Shown here piece by piece: positions 13,313-21,500 of a stretch of DNA of 64,000 bases. Made by a program: the position numbers and the translations under genes. Below the pieces are notes generated by a model that saw only the letters and a list, made by a program, of their open reading frames with translations, searched no databases and was not told the origin of the DNA. Source of the DNA: Ricordea florida (taxonomy: Eukaryota > Cnidaria > Anthozoa > Corallimorpharia > Ricordeidae); the NCBI GenBank assembly GCA_949710005.1, contig OX453279.1, forward strand, positions 26,476,762 through 26,540,761, in the 5' to 3' direction. Every line of letters begins with the position of its first letter. Within the stretch, counting starts at the first letter, position 1.

Positions 13313-13583
13313 GTTATTGTTATTATTATCATTGTTATTGTTGTTGCTGTTTGCTTAAACTGCACAGTTTTTGAACATCTTTAACAGTGCATGAAATGTC
13401 AAATTGTGGCTATAATAATCCACCATACTGAAGGCTCTATGAAATGATGGAAACCCTAGTAACTCTTCGATCTATATTCTATCCTGTTTAGGTTCCACTC
13501 TATCTGTCTCCTTGGCTCTGTCTCTGGTTTACGTCGTGTTTTTGGCGGGAACAGCTCTGGATCTCCTTCTAGAAGTTATGTGA
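289..13583 (+). CDS. ZP-domain transmembrane protein (LamG-like, sushi, EGF, ZP), 5' partial
   Basis: Seven exons join in phase: 289-423, 4233-4517, 5473-5673, 7610-7738, 8289-8874, 11879-12213 and 13492-13583 (TGA). The product is read as an extracellular, membrane-anchored protein. In order it has a LamG/concanavalin-like region, a sushi module with six Cys, a calcium-binding EGF module starting DIDEC, a ZP module, a dibasic RGKR site with a hydrophobic patch (YTLVQGPVQLVF), an acidic stalk and a C-terminal hydrophobic helix with almost no cytoplasmic tail. In ZP proteins, furin-type cleavage releases the ectodomain for filament assembly; ZP proteins are also known from coral skeletal matrix. 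The start codon and signal peptide lie left of the window. Introns hold many repeats. The ZP, EGF and membrane parts are clear; the naming of the N-terminal fold is inference. Confidence 0.85.
424..1366. other. Intron sequence, nothing recognised
   Basis: First part of the large ZP-gene intron 424-4232. Only short chance ORFs are present. Confidence 0.5.
1367..2313. mobile_element. DNA transposon remnant with long terminal inverted repeats
   Basis: The ends are inverted copies of about 165 bases, starting TTACAGTTGATTTCACATTA on each strand, with many CGAAGTT/AACTTCG words. The interior carries a short plus-strand ORF (1574-1777) with VRDMIVEKWLEGFKPFEI, reminiscent of the helix-turn-helix N-terminus of Pax/Tc1-type transposases, then decayed sequence with RPSMSTAAEVQKQL in another frame. 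No target-site duplication is clear. It is read as a non-autonomous or decayed copy. Confidence 0.65.
2649..3044 (-). mobile_element. tRNA-derived SINE, minus strand
   Basis: Read on the minus strand the 5' head (3044 downward) looks like a tRNA: A-box-like TTAGCTCAGTTGGTTGAGCA and B-box-like GGTTCGAACCTC. The body ends in TAAATAAAGTA and a (TTGA)n tail at 2649-2677. A second, split copy lies at 60935-61604. Confidence 0.75.
3047..3170. mobile_element. Foldback MITE
   Basis: Arms of about 50 bases are nearly perfect inverted copies, beginning GTTGTAGTTCAATTTT and ending with its complement, around a loop of about 25 bases. It directly abuts the tRNA-like head of the SINE. Confidence 0.65.
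3308..3561. mobile_element. Small inverted-repeat element
   Basis: The outer ends CGTTGTCGATAAGAGT and its complement are inverted, about 254 bases apart overall, with no coding interior. It is probably a MITE; no target duplication was read. Confidence 0.45.
3923..4155. mobile_element. Harbinger-like MITE, copy 1 (TSD TTA)
   Basis: Terminal inverted repeats GGGACGGACCATTAGAAAAG are followed by GTGATGGGGG. The flanking TTA at 3920-3922 and 4156-4158 is the target-site duplication. The interior is a run of CTTGCATGAATTTTT-like words. Three more copies occur in the window. Confidence 0.85.
4233..4517 (+). CDS. ZP gene exon: LamG-like region, part 2
   Basis: Joined to the previous exon it reads NYVTKAWGFFLHGSNSIY, then a strand-rich stretch with HNLKSVVNGTNVKIYINN and YVGLWCH. 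This resembles the later beta strands of a LamG/concanavalin-like sandwich (inference). The donor is GTAAGA. The acceptor at 4231-4232 was chosen over the one at 4226-4227 because only it preserves the phase. Confidence 0.7.
4797..5130. repeat. Degenerate CAGT-type microsatellite
   Basis: A long stretch of imperfect (CAGT)n / (CAAT)n words lies in the intron before the sushi exon. Confidence 0.75.
5246..5338. repeat. Short foldback sequence
   Basis: TTCTCGATTACCAGAGGC and a later inverted counterpart (GCCTCTAGGAACGAGAA) flank a shorter inverted TTTTGACCA/TGGTCAAAA pair. Confidence 0.45.
5473..5673 (+). CDS. ZP gene exon: sushi/CCP-like module
   Basis: This single exon, phase 1 at both ends, encodes about 67 residues with six cysteines and a late GEWSSDDSLISC, typical of sushi/CCP modules. 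The symmetrical phase fits a shuffled module. The donor is GTGAGA. Confidence 0.75.
6303..6453. mobile_element. Foldback MITE
   Basis: Nearly perfect arms contain CATATAGTTTATTTGTG and GTAGCATCATTTGCGCCC, with complements on the far side of a GCGCGAAGCGC loop. The outer flanks (TCACATGACTT / AAGTCATGTGA) continue the inversion. Confidence 0.65.
7241..7535. repeat. (TAG)n trinucleotide microsatellite
   Basis: About 295 bases of TAG/GTA repeat with scattered GCA and GAA variants. It ends about 75 bases before the EGF exon. The antisense translation is poly-Leu and is not a gene. Confidence 0.95.
7610..7738 (+). CDS. ZP gene exon: calcium-binding EGF module
   Basis: It encodes DIDECTEPDNGGCSHKC, then NTEGSYECTCP and a final Cys: six cysteines with the D-I-D-E-C calcium-binding start and the consensus Asn and aromatic positions. 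Phase 1 at both ends. A long TAG trinucleotide tract ends about 75 bases upstream. Confidence 0.93.
7739..8288. other. Intron with one diverged copy of a PH-RCC1-FYVE-gene intron repeat
   Basis: The stretch 8040-8150, read on the minus strand, resembles the tandem units at 18721-18983 (TGGTCACACTGCATGGTTTG and AAAAAGTAAGAACCA). Nothing else is recognised. Confidence 0.5.
8289..8874 (+). CDS. ZP gene exon: ZP-N and start of ZP-C
   Basis: It encodes the ZP-N half, starting VEVKCTQENMTISIP with LTECGTT and VPFSCIYSRYG, followed by ZP-C material with MKCYATPTENPEDSVQYDII. The spacing of Cys and aromatic residues is typical of ZP modules. The donor is GTGAGT, phase 2, and the junction with the next exon restores DDGCSVDQTV. 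Confidence 0.93.
8984..10480 (-). mobile_element. Truncated, decayed non-LTR retrotransposon
   Basis: On the minus strand, 10455-10222 encodes RT blocks (GSILGPLLFLMYVNDL, then FADDTNIFL) and 9854-9636 the C-terminal part (YYSLVYPFLTYGLIAWGN, LQKKALRIITFS). Stops and an intervening repeat break the frame. The left edge, with (ACA)n in plus orientation, would be a (TTG)n 3' tail of the minus-strand element. It lies in the intron between the two ZP exons. Confidence 0.75.
9829..9999. repeat. Short tandem repeat of TTAACCGTTAGCCGTAAAA units
   Basis: Five or six imperfect units of about 30 bases, sharing CCGTTAGCCGTAAAA, interrupt the decayed LINE between its RT core and C-terminal part. Confidence 0.7.
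10481..11145. other. Intron sequence, nothing recognised
   Basis: No coding, RNA or clear repeat structure was seen apart from short chance ORFs on both strands. Confidence 0.4.
11146..11225 (-). repeat. Possible tRNA-derived SINE fragment
   Basis: The minus strand shows a B-box-like GGGTTCGATCCCGG near a weak A-box-like region. No full cloverleaf could be drawn. Confidence 0.3.
11640..11858. mobile_element. Harbinger-like MITE, copy 2 (TSD TTA)
   Basis: Same terminal repeats as the copy at 3923, with TTA duplicated at 11637-11639 and 11859-11861. Its right end sits 20 bases from the ZP-C exon, so the region used for branch point and pyrimidine-tract recognition is partly element-derived. 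Confidence 0.85.
11879..12213 (+). CDS. ZP gene exon: ZP-C end, furin site, acidic stalk
   Basis: It continues the ZP-C half (GCSVDQTVIDYP, HCQLMICN, CAQPCLLNV), then RGKR, a consensus furin-type site, then the external hydrophobic patch YTLVQGPVQLVF, and an acidic run of Glu, Asp and Lys. The acceptor lies only 20 bases downstream of the right end of a MITE (11640-11858). Confidence 0.93.
12468..12738 (-). mobile_element. Foldback MITE, family with GTCCGTACTGTAA, copy 1
   Basis: It contains inverted GGTCCGTACTGTAA/TTACTGTACGGACC arms around GCGAAGCGCGCGGGCC, then a second foldback around TAGCGGGCCGTACAG. It is the inverted counterpart of the copy at 17556-17844. Confidence 0.65.
13268..13350. 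repeat. (ATT)n microsatellite
   Basis: Imperfect ATT/GTT/ATC trinucleotide repeat in the last ZP-gene intron. Confidence 0.8.
13492..13583 (+). CDS. ZP gene last exon: transmembrane helix and stop
   Basis: It encodes roughly 20 hydrophobic residues (VSLALSLVYVVFLAGTAL), then a short LDLLLEVM tail and TGA. It fits the C-terminal membrane anchor of ZP proteins. Candidate AATAAA polyadenylation signals lie at 14355 and 14691. Confidence 0.8.
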
Positions 13584-14890
13584 TAGGTCTGCTGAACAAG
13601 TTACGTGTCAGCGTTTCACCATTCGGTATATTTCAGCGTGTGGAGCAAACAGAACTTCAAAAACGTGTTGGAAACTTGATGGGAACTTAAAGATTCGACA
13701 CCATTGATTTTCTTCACGATTTGTATTAGCAGTTTGAGTTTATCATTTTGCATACTAATTAATTTTTCCTTGGTCACTTACAAACCTCCGTTTGCAATGA
13801 CCAGAATTTTTCTTCGTGATCGTTTTTGGTACACATCAAATGACCAAAAGTAATGATTTTGCAAGTCGCTAAAGGTGTATATTTTCTTTGATCCTAACTC
13901 TTGGTACATATTCAATTTGCACCTCGTGTTGTTCTGGACGAGTTGCCAAGTTTTCAACATTTTAGAATCTGCGTTTGCTCGGTTTATGCCGCATGGTTTT
14001 GGAAATCTCAAATGATCTAGCTTTAGCTGGGCAGATCAGCGTAAACAAAGCATGGAGTATTTAACCAGCTTTTAAGGCCCTGACGGTTTAGTTTTGTCAG
14101 GCTTCATGTTAGTAAATATCGACTAACTCAAAATGCAGGTTTGGTCAGCGGTTAAATGATGTCGGCCATAAGAGCCATGCTTCTTTTGTGAGTAACATGA
14201 TCTTGGGAGATGCTCTTTGGGTTGTCAGAAAACGAAAATCAGCCACGGGATAGGTTCAGCATTTTGGAAAGCCGATATACAGATGACAACAGATTTTACC
14301 TTTCAGAGCTATGTTAATGAAGATGGCAGTTGTGTGGTGCCATGTTTATTAACCAATAAATTAAAGCTTTATTTATAGAAAGGCAGAGAGTATCCATTTT
14401 ATCTCTTTCGTCAATGAGAGAATATAGAGAATTGACATTACAGATTTTACTTCGAAGAGTTTTTAATAGTCAGGGTGACAGTTATGTGTTGTCATATTCG
14501 CATTAATTTACTCTGAAACAAATTCAGTCTTCATTTCTGAGAAGGGACCAAGGAATATTTTAAATAAGTGTTTAATAAACTAGGACGGTGGACTCTGATT
14601 TGTCGGGTTTGGGACTGACAGAGGTGTGTGGTGTCATGTTCATTGTGTGCCAGACAAATTCAGACTGAACGATGTAAGCAGTTATGAAGCAATAAAGTCT
14701 GTCAGTTTAAAAACAGGATGTGACTTACTCGGTGGGGTGTGGTGACGATGAGGGGGGGATGATTGGAGAAGGGAAGGGGGGTTAACAGGGATGGCTTTGA
14801 ACATGTCTCCTGTCAACAGCACGGGACGCGATTTGGCAATTTAGGGCGTGAGTCCGTTTACCCGCAAGGACATATGGCCCAGGCGCTAAT
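13584..14890. other. 3' flank of the ZP gene
   Basis: Presumed 3' UTR and intergenic DNA. AATAAA occurs at 14355-14360 and 14691-14696. No further gene was seen. Confidence 0.4.
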
Positions 14891-14896
14891 AATAAC

Positions 14897-14985
14897 TGAA
14901 ACAACAACAGCGACAACAACAACACAACAACAACTACAACAATAATAACAATAACAATAATAATAATAACAATAATAATGACAAT
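14897..14985. repeat. AAC/AAT microsatellite
   Basis: Purine-rich ACA then AAT trinucleotide repeat. Confidence 0.8.
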
Positions 14986-15179
14986 GATAAAAAAAGAGAA
15001 ATGGATAAAAAAAGAGAAATGGATATAAAATCGTTCGTACAACAGGTTATACATATTAAACATTACATTACAATTCTCCTATAAAAATGTCCTCTTACAT
15101 CTAGTTTTCCGAGAAGAAAGGAAGTTAACTTAACAGATACCTACTATATTAAAATTTAAGCGGCAGTTATCTATGAAGT

Positions 15180-15924
15180 CACTTATCTTACGAAAGGGTG
15201 TCCTTGAACCCCTGAAACCAGTATGCACTGATCTTAAATTTCTCAGGACAGAAGTGGTCTCAGTCATGTAATAACAAAGTGGTAAGGTTCACCGTCCATT
15301 TGAGAGAGTTTCTCCACTAAATACTTCAGGAAAATGTGACACTCAGTGCCCATGCCGCCATTGGTTCCAAATACCGGTACTAGAGGTGTTACAAACGACC
15401 CCATGTCAACATCTAACATTCGCTGCGGATACTTGCGCTTCTTCTCGTCTTCTTGTTCTTTGAAGATTGTGAACGTTGGCTTGCTCTGGTTGCATTTGGA
15501 AATAGCATGCGTAACTCTAACACCGAAAAATGCCGTAATTCCACCAGAAACTTACCTTTATGTCCAGTCTTGCCTTCGAGCTTATGACGGCGCTTCTAAG
15601 ATCGAGTCGTTCGTTATCGAAAGGTTGAAGGCGTGGTTCAACTTCAGCATTCGTGCAAACCCTCCTGACAAATGAGGTTAGTAGCTTTCAAACACCATCG
15701 TGCATCTGCGCTACAAAACCCCCTTTTTTGCATGACAGGGCGTGGCCGATAGCAAATTTCTCTCCACAAATGCAATGGCTTAGTAAAACAGCCAGAGGCA
15801 TGTTATAACGTAAACGCAGAGAGTCTCTGAACTCTGAACGTGCAGCGTAAAACCATCGAGCTATGGACGCACTCGCGAGGTTGCTAAGCACGAAAAATGT
15901 GTAAGAGATGCTCGAGGCGAGCAT
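15180..15924 (-). pseudogene. Decayed retroelement ORF, C-terminal CCHC/nuclease-like segment
   Basis: On the minus strand, 15924-15688 encodes SLRLRYNMPL and then CICGEKFAIGHALSCKKGG, a C-x-C...H...C cluster. Downstream, in shifted frames, are VEPRLQPFDNERLDLR, ARLDIK, EKKRKYPQRMLDVDMGSF and FGTNGGMGTECHIF. This order (zinc cluster, then a D-containing segment) resembles the C-terminal region of retroelement ORFs common in cnidarian genomes, perhaps with a restriction-like endonuclease. Frameshifts and stops show it is dead. Family assignment is from memory and unverified. Confidence 0.55.
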
Positions 15925-16028
15925 CTCTAGTTTCTTGAGTGCTTAGCAAACCTCCCAAGTGCGTTCATAACTTGCAACTACACAACTTCACAATCTGATG
16001 TCAGCATACAACCCATGGGCAAATGGAT

Positions 16029-17398
16029 CGCGCATATTAGCCAATAATAGCGCGCGCTTTGCCAAAGCTATGTTGTAATAGCCGAACATAGTGCGAGCTT
16101 TGCCAAAGCTATTTAAATAATATTGTGGTTCTGTCGAGGAACTATCGGCTGATACTTGCCCCGCGGAAATTTGATGTTCTTAAGAAAAATATCAACCGAT
16201 AGTTCCAAGACAAAAACACTCTACTGTCTTTATTGTTCACCGCTAAATTTTCTCCCGCGCGCCAGTTGAAAAACAGTCAAAATCCACTAAATGCAGATCA
16301 ATTGAATATTTATTCAATATACATTGGCTAAAAAATATGGTATAACTGTCAGAAAATTCACATTTTTACGGACGAGTACTATCCATCCGGGTATTTTCCG
16401 GGCATTATGGGCTGATAGTGTCTCTCCGCGGATGAACACTATCGCGTCACGTGATCAATTTGAACCGATAAGAATCGGAGAAAATTTAGTGGTGAACTTT
16501 AAGTTTTAATAGCCAATCATAACGCACGCTTTGCCAAAGCTATGTTGTAATAGCCAATCATAGCACGCGCTTTGCCAAAGCTATGTACCGGTCACATTTG
16601 ATCACATTGAAAATGGAATAAATTAATATATAATAGCCAATCATAGCGCGCGCTTTGCCAAAGCTGTCATAATAGCCAATCATAGCGCACGCTTTGCCAA
16701 AGCTATGTTGTAATAGCTAATCATAGCACGCGCTTTCAAAAACCTATGTTATAATGGCCAATCATAGCGCGCGCTTTGCCAAAGCTGTCACAATAGCCAA
16801 TCATAGCTCGCGCGTGGCCAAAGCAATGTTGTAATAGCTAATCATAGTGCGCGCTTTCCCAAAGCTGTCATAATAGCTAATCATAGCACGCGCTTTGCCA
16901 AAGCTATGTTATAATAGCCATTCAGAGTGCGCGCTTTGCCAAAGCTATGTTATAATAGCCATTCATAGCGCGCGCTTTGCCAAAGCTGTCATAATAGCTA
17001 ATCATAGCACGCGCTTTGCCAAAGCTATGTTATAATAGCCATTCAGAGTGCGCGCTTTGCCAAAGCTGTCATAATAGCTAATCATAGCACGCGCTTTGCC
17101 AAAGCTATGTTATAATAGCCATTCATAGCGCGCGCTTTGCCAAAGCTGTCATAATAGCTAATCATAGCACGCGCTTTGCCAAAGCTATGTTATAATAGCC
17201 ATTCATAGCGCGCGCTTTGCCAAAGCTGTCATAATAGCTAATCATAGCACGCGCTTTGCCAAAGCTATGTTATAATAGCCATTCATAGTGCGCGCTTTGC
17301 CAGAGCTATGTTATAATAGCTAATCATGGCGCCCGCTTTGCCAAAGCTATGTTATAATAGTCATTCATAGTGCGCGCTTTCCCAAAGCTATGTTATAA
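16029..17398. repeat. Satellite: about 40-bp monomer, 80-bp higher-order unit
   Basis: The monomers share AATCATAGC, GCGCGCTTTGCCAAAGC and (A/T)TAATAGC. Two monomer types, ending CTGTCAT or CTATGTTAT, alternate in the centre. The word CAAAGCTGTC recurs at 16981, 17061, 17141 and 17221, exactly 80 bases apart. The left part is split by an insertion at about 16110-16505. GCTTTGCCAAAGC is a near palindrome. Confidence 0.9.
16110..16505. mobile_element. Insertion within the satellite
   Basis: Non-satellite DNA carrying an inverted pair GTTCACCGCTAAATTTTCTC (16234) and GAGAAAATTTAGTGGTGAAC (16478), plus shorter inverted pieces (CTATCGGCTGATA / GGGCTGATAGTG). Probably a MITE; exact ends unclear. 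Confidence 0.5.
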
Positions 17399-17555
17399 AG
17401 ATAGTTACAACATTAACAACGACAGCAATAGCAATCGCAGTTTCGTTTCATCACAGTTTTTCTTTTGGGCGTTTTGAAAAAGCTATAAGACGCACTGTTT
17501 CTTTATATATTTTTCGTTTGTTTGTTTCTCAACATTCACCGACCAGCTAATATCG

Positions 17556-17844
17556 CATTTTATTATATCTCTCAGTTAGTACGCGCGCTGTGATTGGTCA
17601 ATTTAGCGGGCCGTACTTCACTGTACGGCCCGCTAAAGTTTGTTTTGGTCGCCAAAATAACTCCAGAGATATAATAAATAACTTATTAACCTCGTTTTCT
17701 CGGTCCGTACTGTAAAATACGGATCCTCGTTTTTTCCCGTCGATTTATGGCCCAAGCGCGAAGCGCGCGGGCCATAAATCGACGGGAAAAAACTCGGTCC
17801 GTATTTCACAGTACGGACCTCGAACTCGATTAATAAGAGGTATA
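17556..17844 (+). mobile_element. Foldback MITE, family with GTCCGTACTGTAA, copy 2
   Basis: Two nested foldbacks: GCGGGCCGTACTTCACTGTA around one centre, and CTCGGTCCGTACTGTAAAAT with its complement around GCGCGAAGCGCGC. Opposite orientation to the copy at 12468. Confidence 0.7.
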
Positions 17845-18377
17845 TATGCGATCCTGAAGACGATAACCACCACGAAATTATCAGCTACGCAGCATGGTAA
17901 TTAATATGCTAATTTTCATCTCTGTCTTTCGTCTTTTTGGTGCCTTATCTGTATTTAAGAAATTTTCAAGCTACTTTATGATAGCAACGTGTACAACGGA
18001 AATTGCAATTCTGTTGTTTCTTTTTTTAGTTTAAGCCGGGCAATTCTAAGTTAATCTGTACATTGGGCTTATTTGGACGTCAAGAACTATAGCCTCCGAC
18101 TTAAAATGGAGTTCCGGGCACGTCAGGTTATCGCGACTTTCGAGAAGCGGGCCCAGGATTGTTTCTTTGTCTCAAATCCGGTGTTTGAGGTTTGATTTGA
18201 ACCTGTCCATCCCTTCAGATCCTGAGGAGTCCCCTCTCCCCCAGGGGGGGGGGGGAGTCTGTTTTTAAAGTCTCCTAAAATTTCACCACCACCGAGTCTT
18301 TAAATATCTCGTAAACCTGCTGGGCAGGGGCGAGGGTCCTATAGTCTCGATCTCCGGAATGTTAGCAGTGTTTAACG

Positions 18378-18383
18378 TTTATT
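18378..18383 (-). promoter_or_regulatory. Candidate polyadenylation signal of the PH-RCC1-FYVE gene
   Basis: TTTATT on the plus strand reads AATAAA on the gene strand, 30 bases past the stop codon at 18414-18416. Confidence 0.5.
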
Positions 18384-18413
18384 GCGACGGAAGATACAAC
18401 ATGGACGAACTAT

Positions 18414-18563
18414 TTAGGACGAAGCGTTTGTTTCTTCAAGAATAACGTGGTAGCATTTGTCACACACGCGCCGTGGAATCCGATAACCAGGAAGATTAAG
18501 AATTGGAGTTCTTTTAGAGGTGCAAGAAGCACAGTAAACTCCGCCACATTTCCTGCAGTGATG
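18414..18563 (-). CDS. PRAF-like exon 17 (FYVE end, stop)
   Basis: It encodes HHCRKCGGVYCASCTSKR ... RRVCDKCYHVILEE, completing the basic motif and four zinc pairs. TAA at 18416-18414. The ORF visible in another frame here is a shadow. Confidence 0.95.
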   Translation of the reverse strand, partial: HHCRKCGGVYCASCTSKRTPILNLPGYRIPRRVCDKCYHVILEETNASS

Positions 18564-21500
18564 CTGCGGATTGGTAAAAAAGAGTCAACTTTTAGCGTTC
18601 GCTTTAATTTAAACAAATGACCAGACTAAACTACGACAAGATGGTTTACGAGGGACACCTCTTATATGAGACGCCTTAATTACTGTCAACAGTAACCTAA
18701 TACAGTATTGTTCAATAGCTTCCCAAAGAATTGTCACACTGCATGGTTTGTTCCACAGATGAAATAGATATAACCACACTGTATAGTCAACAAAACAGTA
18801 CCACAGTACAGTACTGTTCAGTAGCTTTACAAAGAGTGGTCACAATGCATGGTTGATCCACAGATGAAAAAGTAAGAACCACACTGTATAGTAAAACAAA
18901 CAGTAGTACAGTACAAACTGTTCAGTAGCTTTCTACAGAATGGTCACACTGCATAGTTTGATCCACAAATGGAAATTTCGGTTATAGCAAAAGAACGTTA
19001 ACAGTACTGCTACAAATCTTACACGAACTGTTATCTAGTATAGCATATAAGACTTTCTTAAGCCATGCACAAAACAAACCTATTTATTTCTTAAAGTTGA
19101 CCTTAACAACTAAATCGCTTTTAAGATAATGCACACACATAATACACAACACAACAGTTTACCTTTCTGTTTACCAAGGAGAATTTGGTTTTGCATGCCA
19201 TGCAGTTCTTTATCAAGTCGTCTGACACCCAGGCCCTAGTAACTAGACAAGCTGTGTGTGTGGTAGCACATGCCACAGAACGCACACGTTTTCCATCCAT
19301 ATCCAGTTCACAAGGAAGCGGCCTGAAAAAAGTAAATGAATGCAGTTAAATGCAATTTAACTAATGTCCCACCCACACCAACTAAACATGTTTGGTTAAA
19401 CCAGGTTTTCAAACGTAAAAATTGGTAACAGAACACTGAAACACGGGCTTTCACAAAGGCTTCAAATAGACTGTAACATGTTCTTTCCATTTGTGGTAAA
19501 TGTGTAGTCGAAAACGACAGTAAGCAGCTTTTATAAAGGAAACAATTTTAAACCGTGTTTGAATTAACAGCATTTAAACATGTTTAAGCTCTGGTGTGAG
19601 CGGGGTATAAGTTAACATAGAAAGAGCGACCACTCTTTTCTGGAGTGTTGCGGTCAGTGGTCAGTGGTTCTGCCCACTCAACTTCTATTTAGCACAATTG
19701 ATCATTTTATCTTTCTCATTTGTTTTAGTTCACCTGTTTTTTCCATCACCATGCCCAAGTCGACCACCCTTTCCTTTGCCCCAAGTGAAAACTTCGCCTG
19801 CCTCTGTGAAACAAGAGAAGCAAAACAAACTACACTTTTTCAACTGACATGGTCGTGGGTACCAAGTATAAAAAACTGCTTTGAGAATATGCGAGGAAAC
19901 GCATTGCATGTGAGGCATCTATGACAAGGAAAACATATGGAAAATATCGTTTTCAAAAACTGCCGGAGTAAACAGTGCATAGCCTTCCTTCTTCGGTAAT
20001 ACAAATGGAATGAAGCATTAGATGAAACCCCACGCAAGGCGAACGCGAAACACAGAGGGAGGCGGTGGGGTTGAGGAAAGAGAATCCCACTCCCCGTCCC
20101 CCACCCCCTTGCTTTCTGATCTTTCATCCAGGTTTCTTTGCTCCGCGACTGAAGAAATAGACGAGTGAATAGAAGTCTATAGTCTATCAGGACCACAGAG
20201 GACTATTTCGTGGTGTATAAATTTGATTTCTGTATGCATCCTACATAAGGGTGAACTGAAAGGCGAGTTCAATGTAGGATCAATGTAAGTATTTTGGCAA
20301 CTGTGCACCAGCCCCTCCCTTAACCCATAAGTTAATAAGTTAAGTTAATAAGTTAAAACGTTAGCGTTAATGCTGGGTTAGGGGAGGGGTAGGTGCACAG
20401 TTGCCCAGATACTGACATTAATCCGAATGATGTGCTTTCATTAATGTTGCCCTTTGTCCTAATATTGCGGTTGCAAACCGAACTCTTTTACTTGTGTTCC
20501 ACGTCTCGGACAAACGCAGCACTGCCTTTAGGAACTAAGTCCTCCATGAGAGGGCCGTGAACCTATGTTGGTGGTCGACCCAGTAGGGGACCTAGAGTCC
20601 TAAGGGACGGACCATTAGAAAAGTGATGTGGGGGGGGGGGTGTGGGGAATTTTCAGCTTGCACGAATTTTTTTTTCGCTCACTGCTTGTGCAGGAATTTT
20701 TTTTCTTGGCATTTTCCCTTGCATGAATTTTTTTTTTTCCCACCCCCCTCCCCCCCCCATCACTTTTCTAATGGTCCGTCCCTAATGTTTACTTGCCTAG
20801 TGTAACGAACCTGTGTGTATATCTTGTTTATACTCAAATAATAAGTAACCAAATCAAGTAACCAAAAAACAGGATTCTAACCTGTTACGATAGCCGTATG
20901 AAATGCCCCGCAGGACACCTGAACCGGTTTAGAGTGTTTTGAGTGAGCAGGAAGGTGGATTCGAACTGGAGTATCAGCACGCTGGAGTTGCTCGACTGGT
21001 TTGCCTCGCTGATTTATTCCAAGTTGATTTTCGCTGTTGTCACCCATTCCAAACAGCCTCCCCTTTTCTAAAGTAATTAGAAAAAGAAAAACATAGTTAC
21101 GCAAAAGATTTATCGTTGTGTAGCATAAGGCAGATAATGTCGGGAGTTTTTCTAACCAGTTTTGTGTCGCGCATCAAACAGTATGCAAGTCAAGAGGACC
21201 ATACCGCATTTGGAAAGATTTCTGTGCCCCTTTGTTAAAAGAAGCGGAACTTGGTTATACCATTTTAGTATAAATACTCGAATGATTCTACAAAATTGCG
21301 CGCTCTGATTGGTTTGCTATCTCGGATTATCAGCCGATAATCACCTCAACGAACAAAAAGGCTGCCAGTCGTTCTCGCGCTTTTGATGAAATAAAATTTT
21401 TTCGTTTTGCACAGTGCTTTTTCTTTTCTTTTTTTGAAATAATCACCTGTGCATATATACTAAAACAATTATTCGCCGAAGGCGAAGTGATAATTGGTGA

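Noticed and set aside
15346-15675. Plus-strand ORF of 109 codons
   Set aside because: It is antisense to a decayed retroelement ORF whose motifs are on the minus strand.
16029-17398. CRISPR-like spacing of repeats
   Set aside because: The repeats are contiguous satellite monomers without unique spacers, in a eukaryotic context.
18410-18616. Minus-strand ORF of 68 codons over the last PRAF-like exon
   Set aside because: It is a different frame from the FYVE coding frame, which continues in phase from exon 16 and ends in TAA at 18414.
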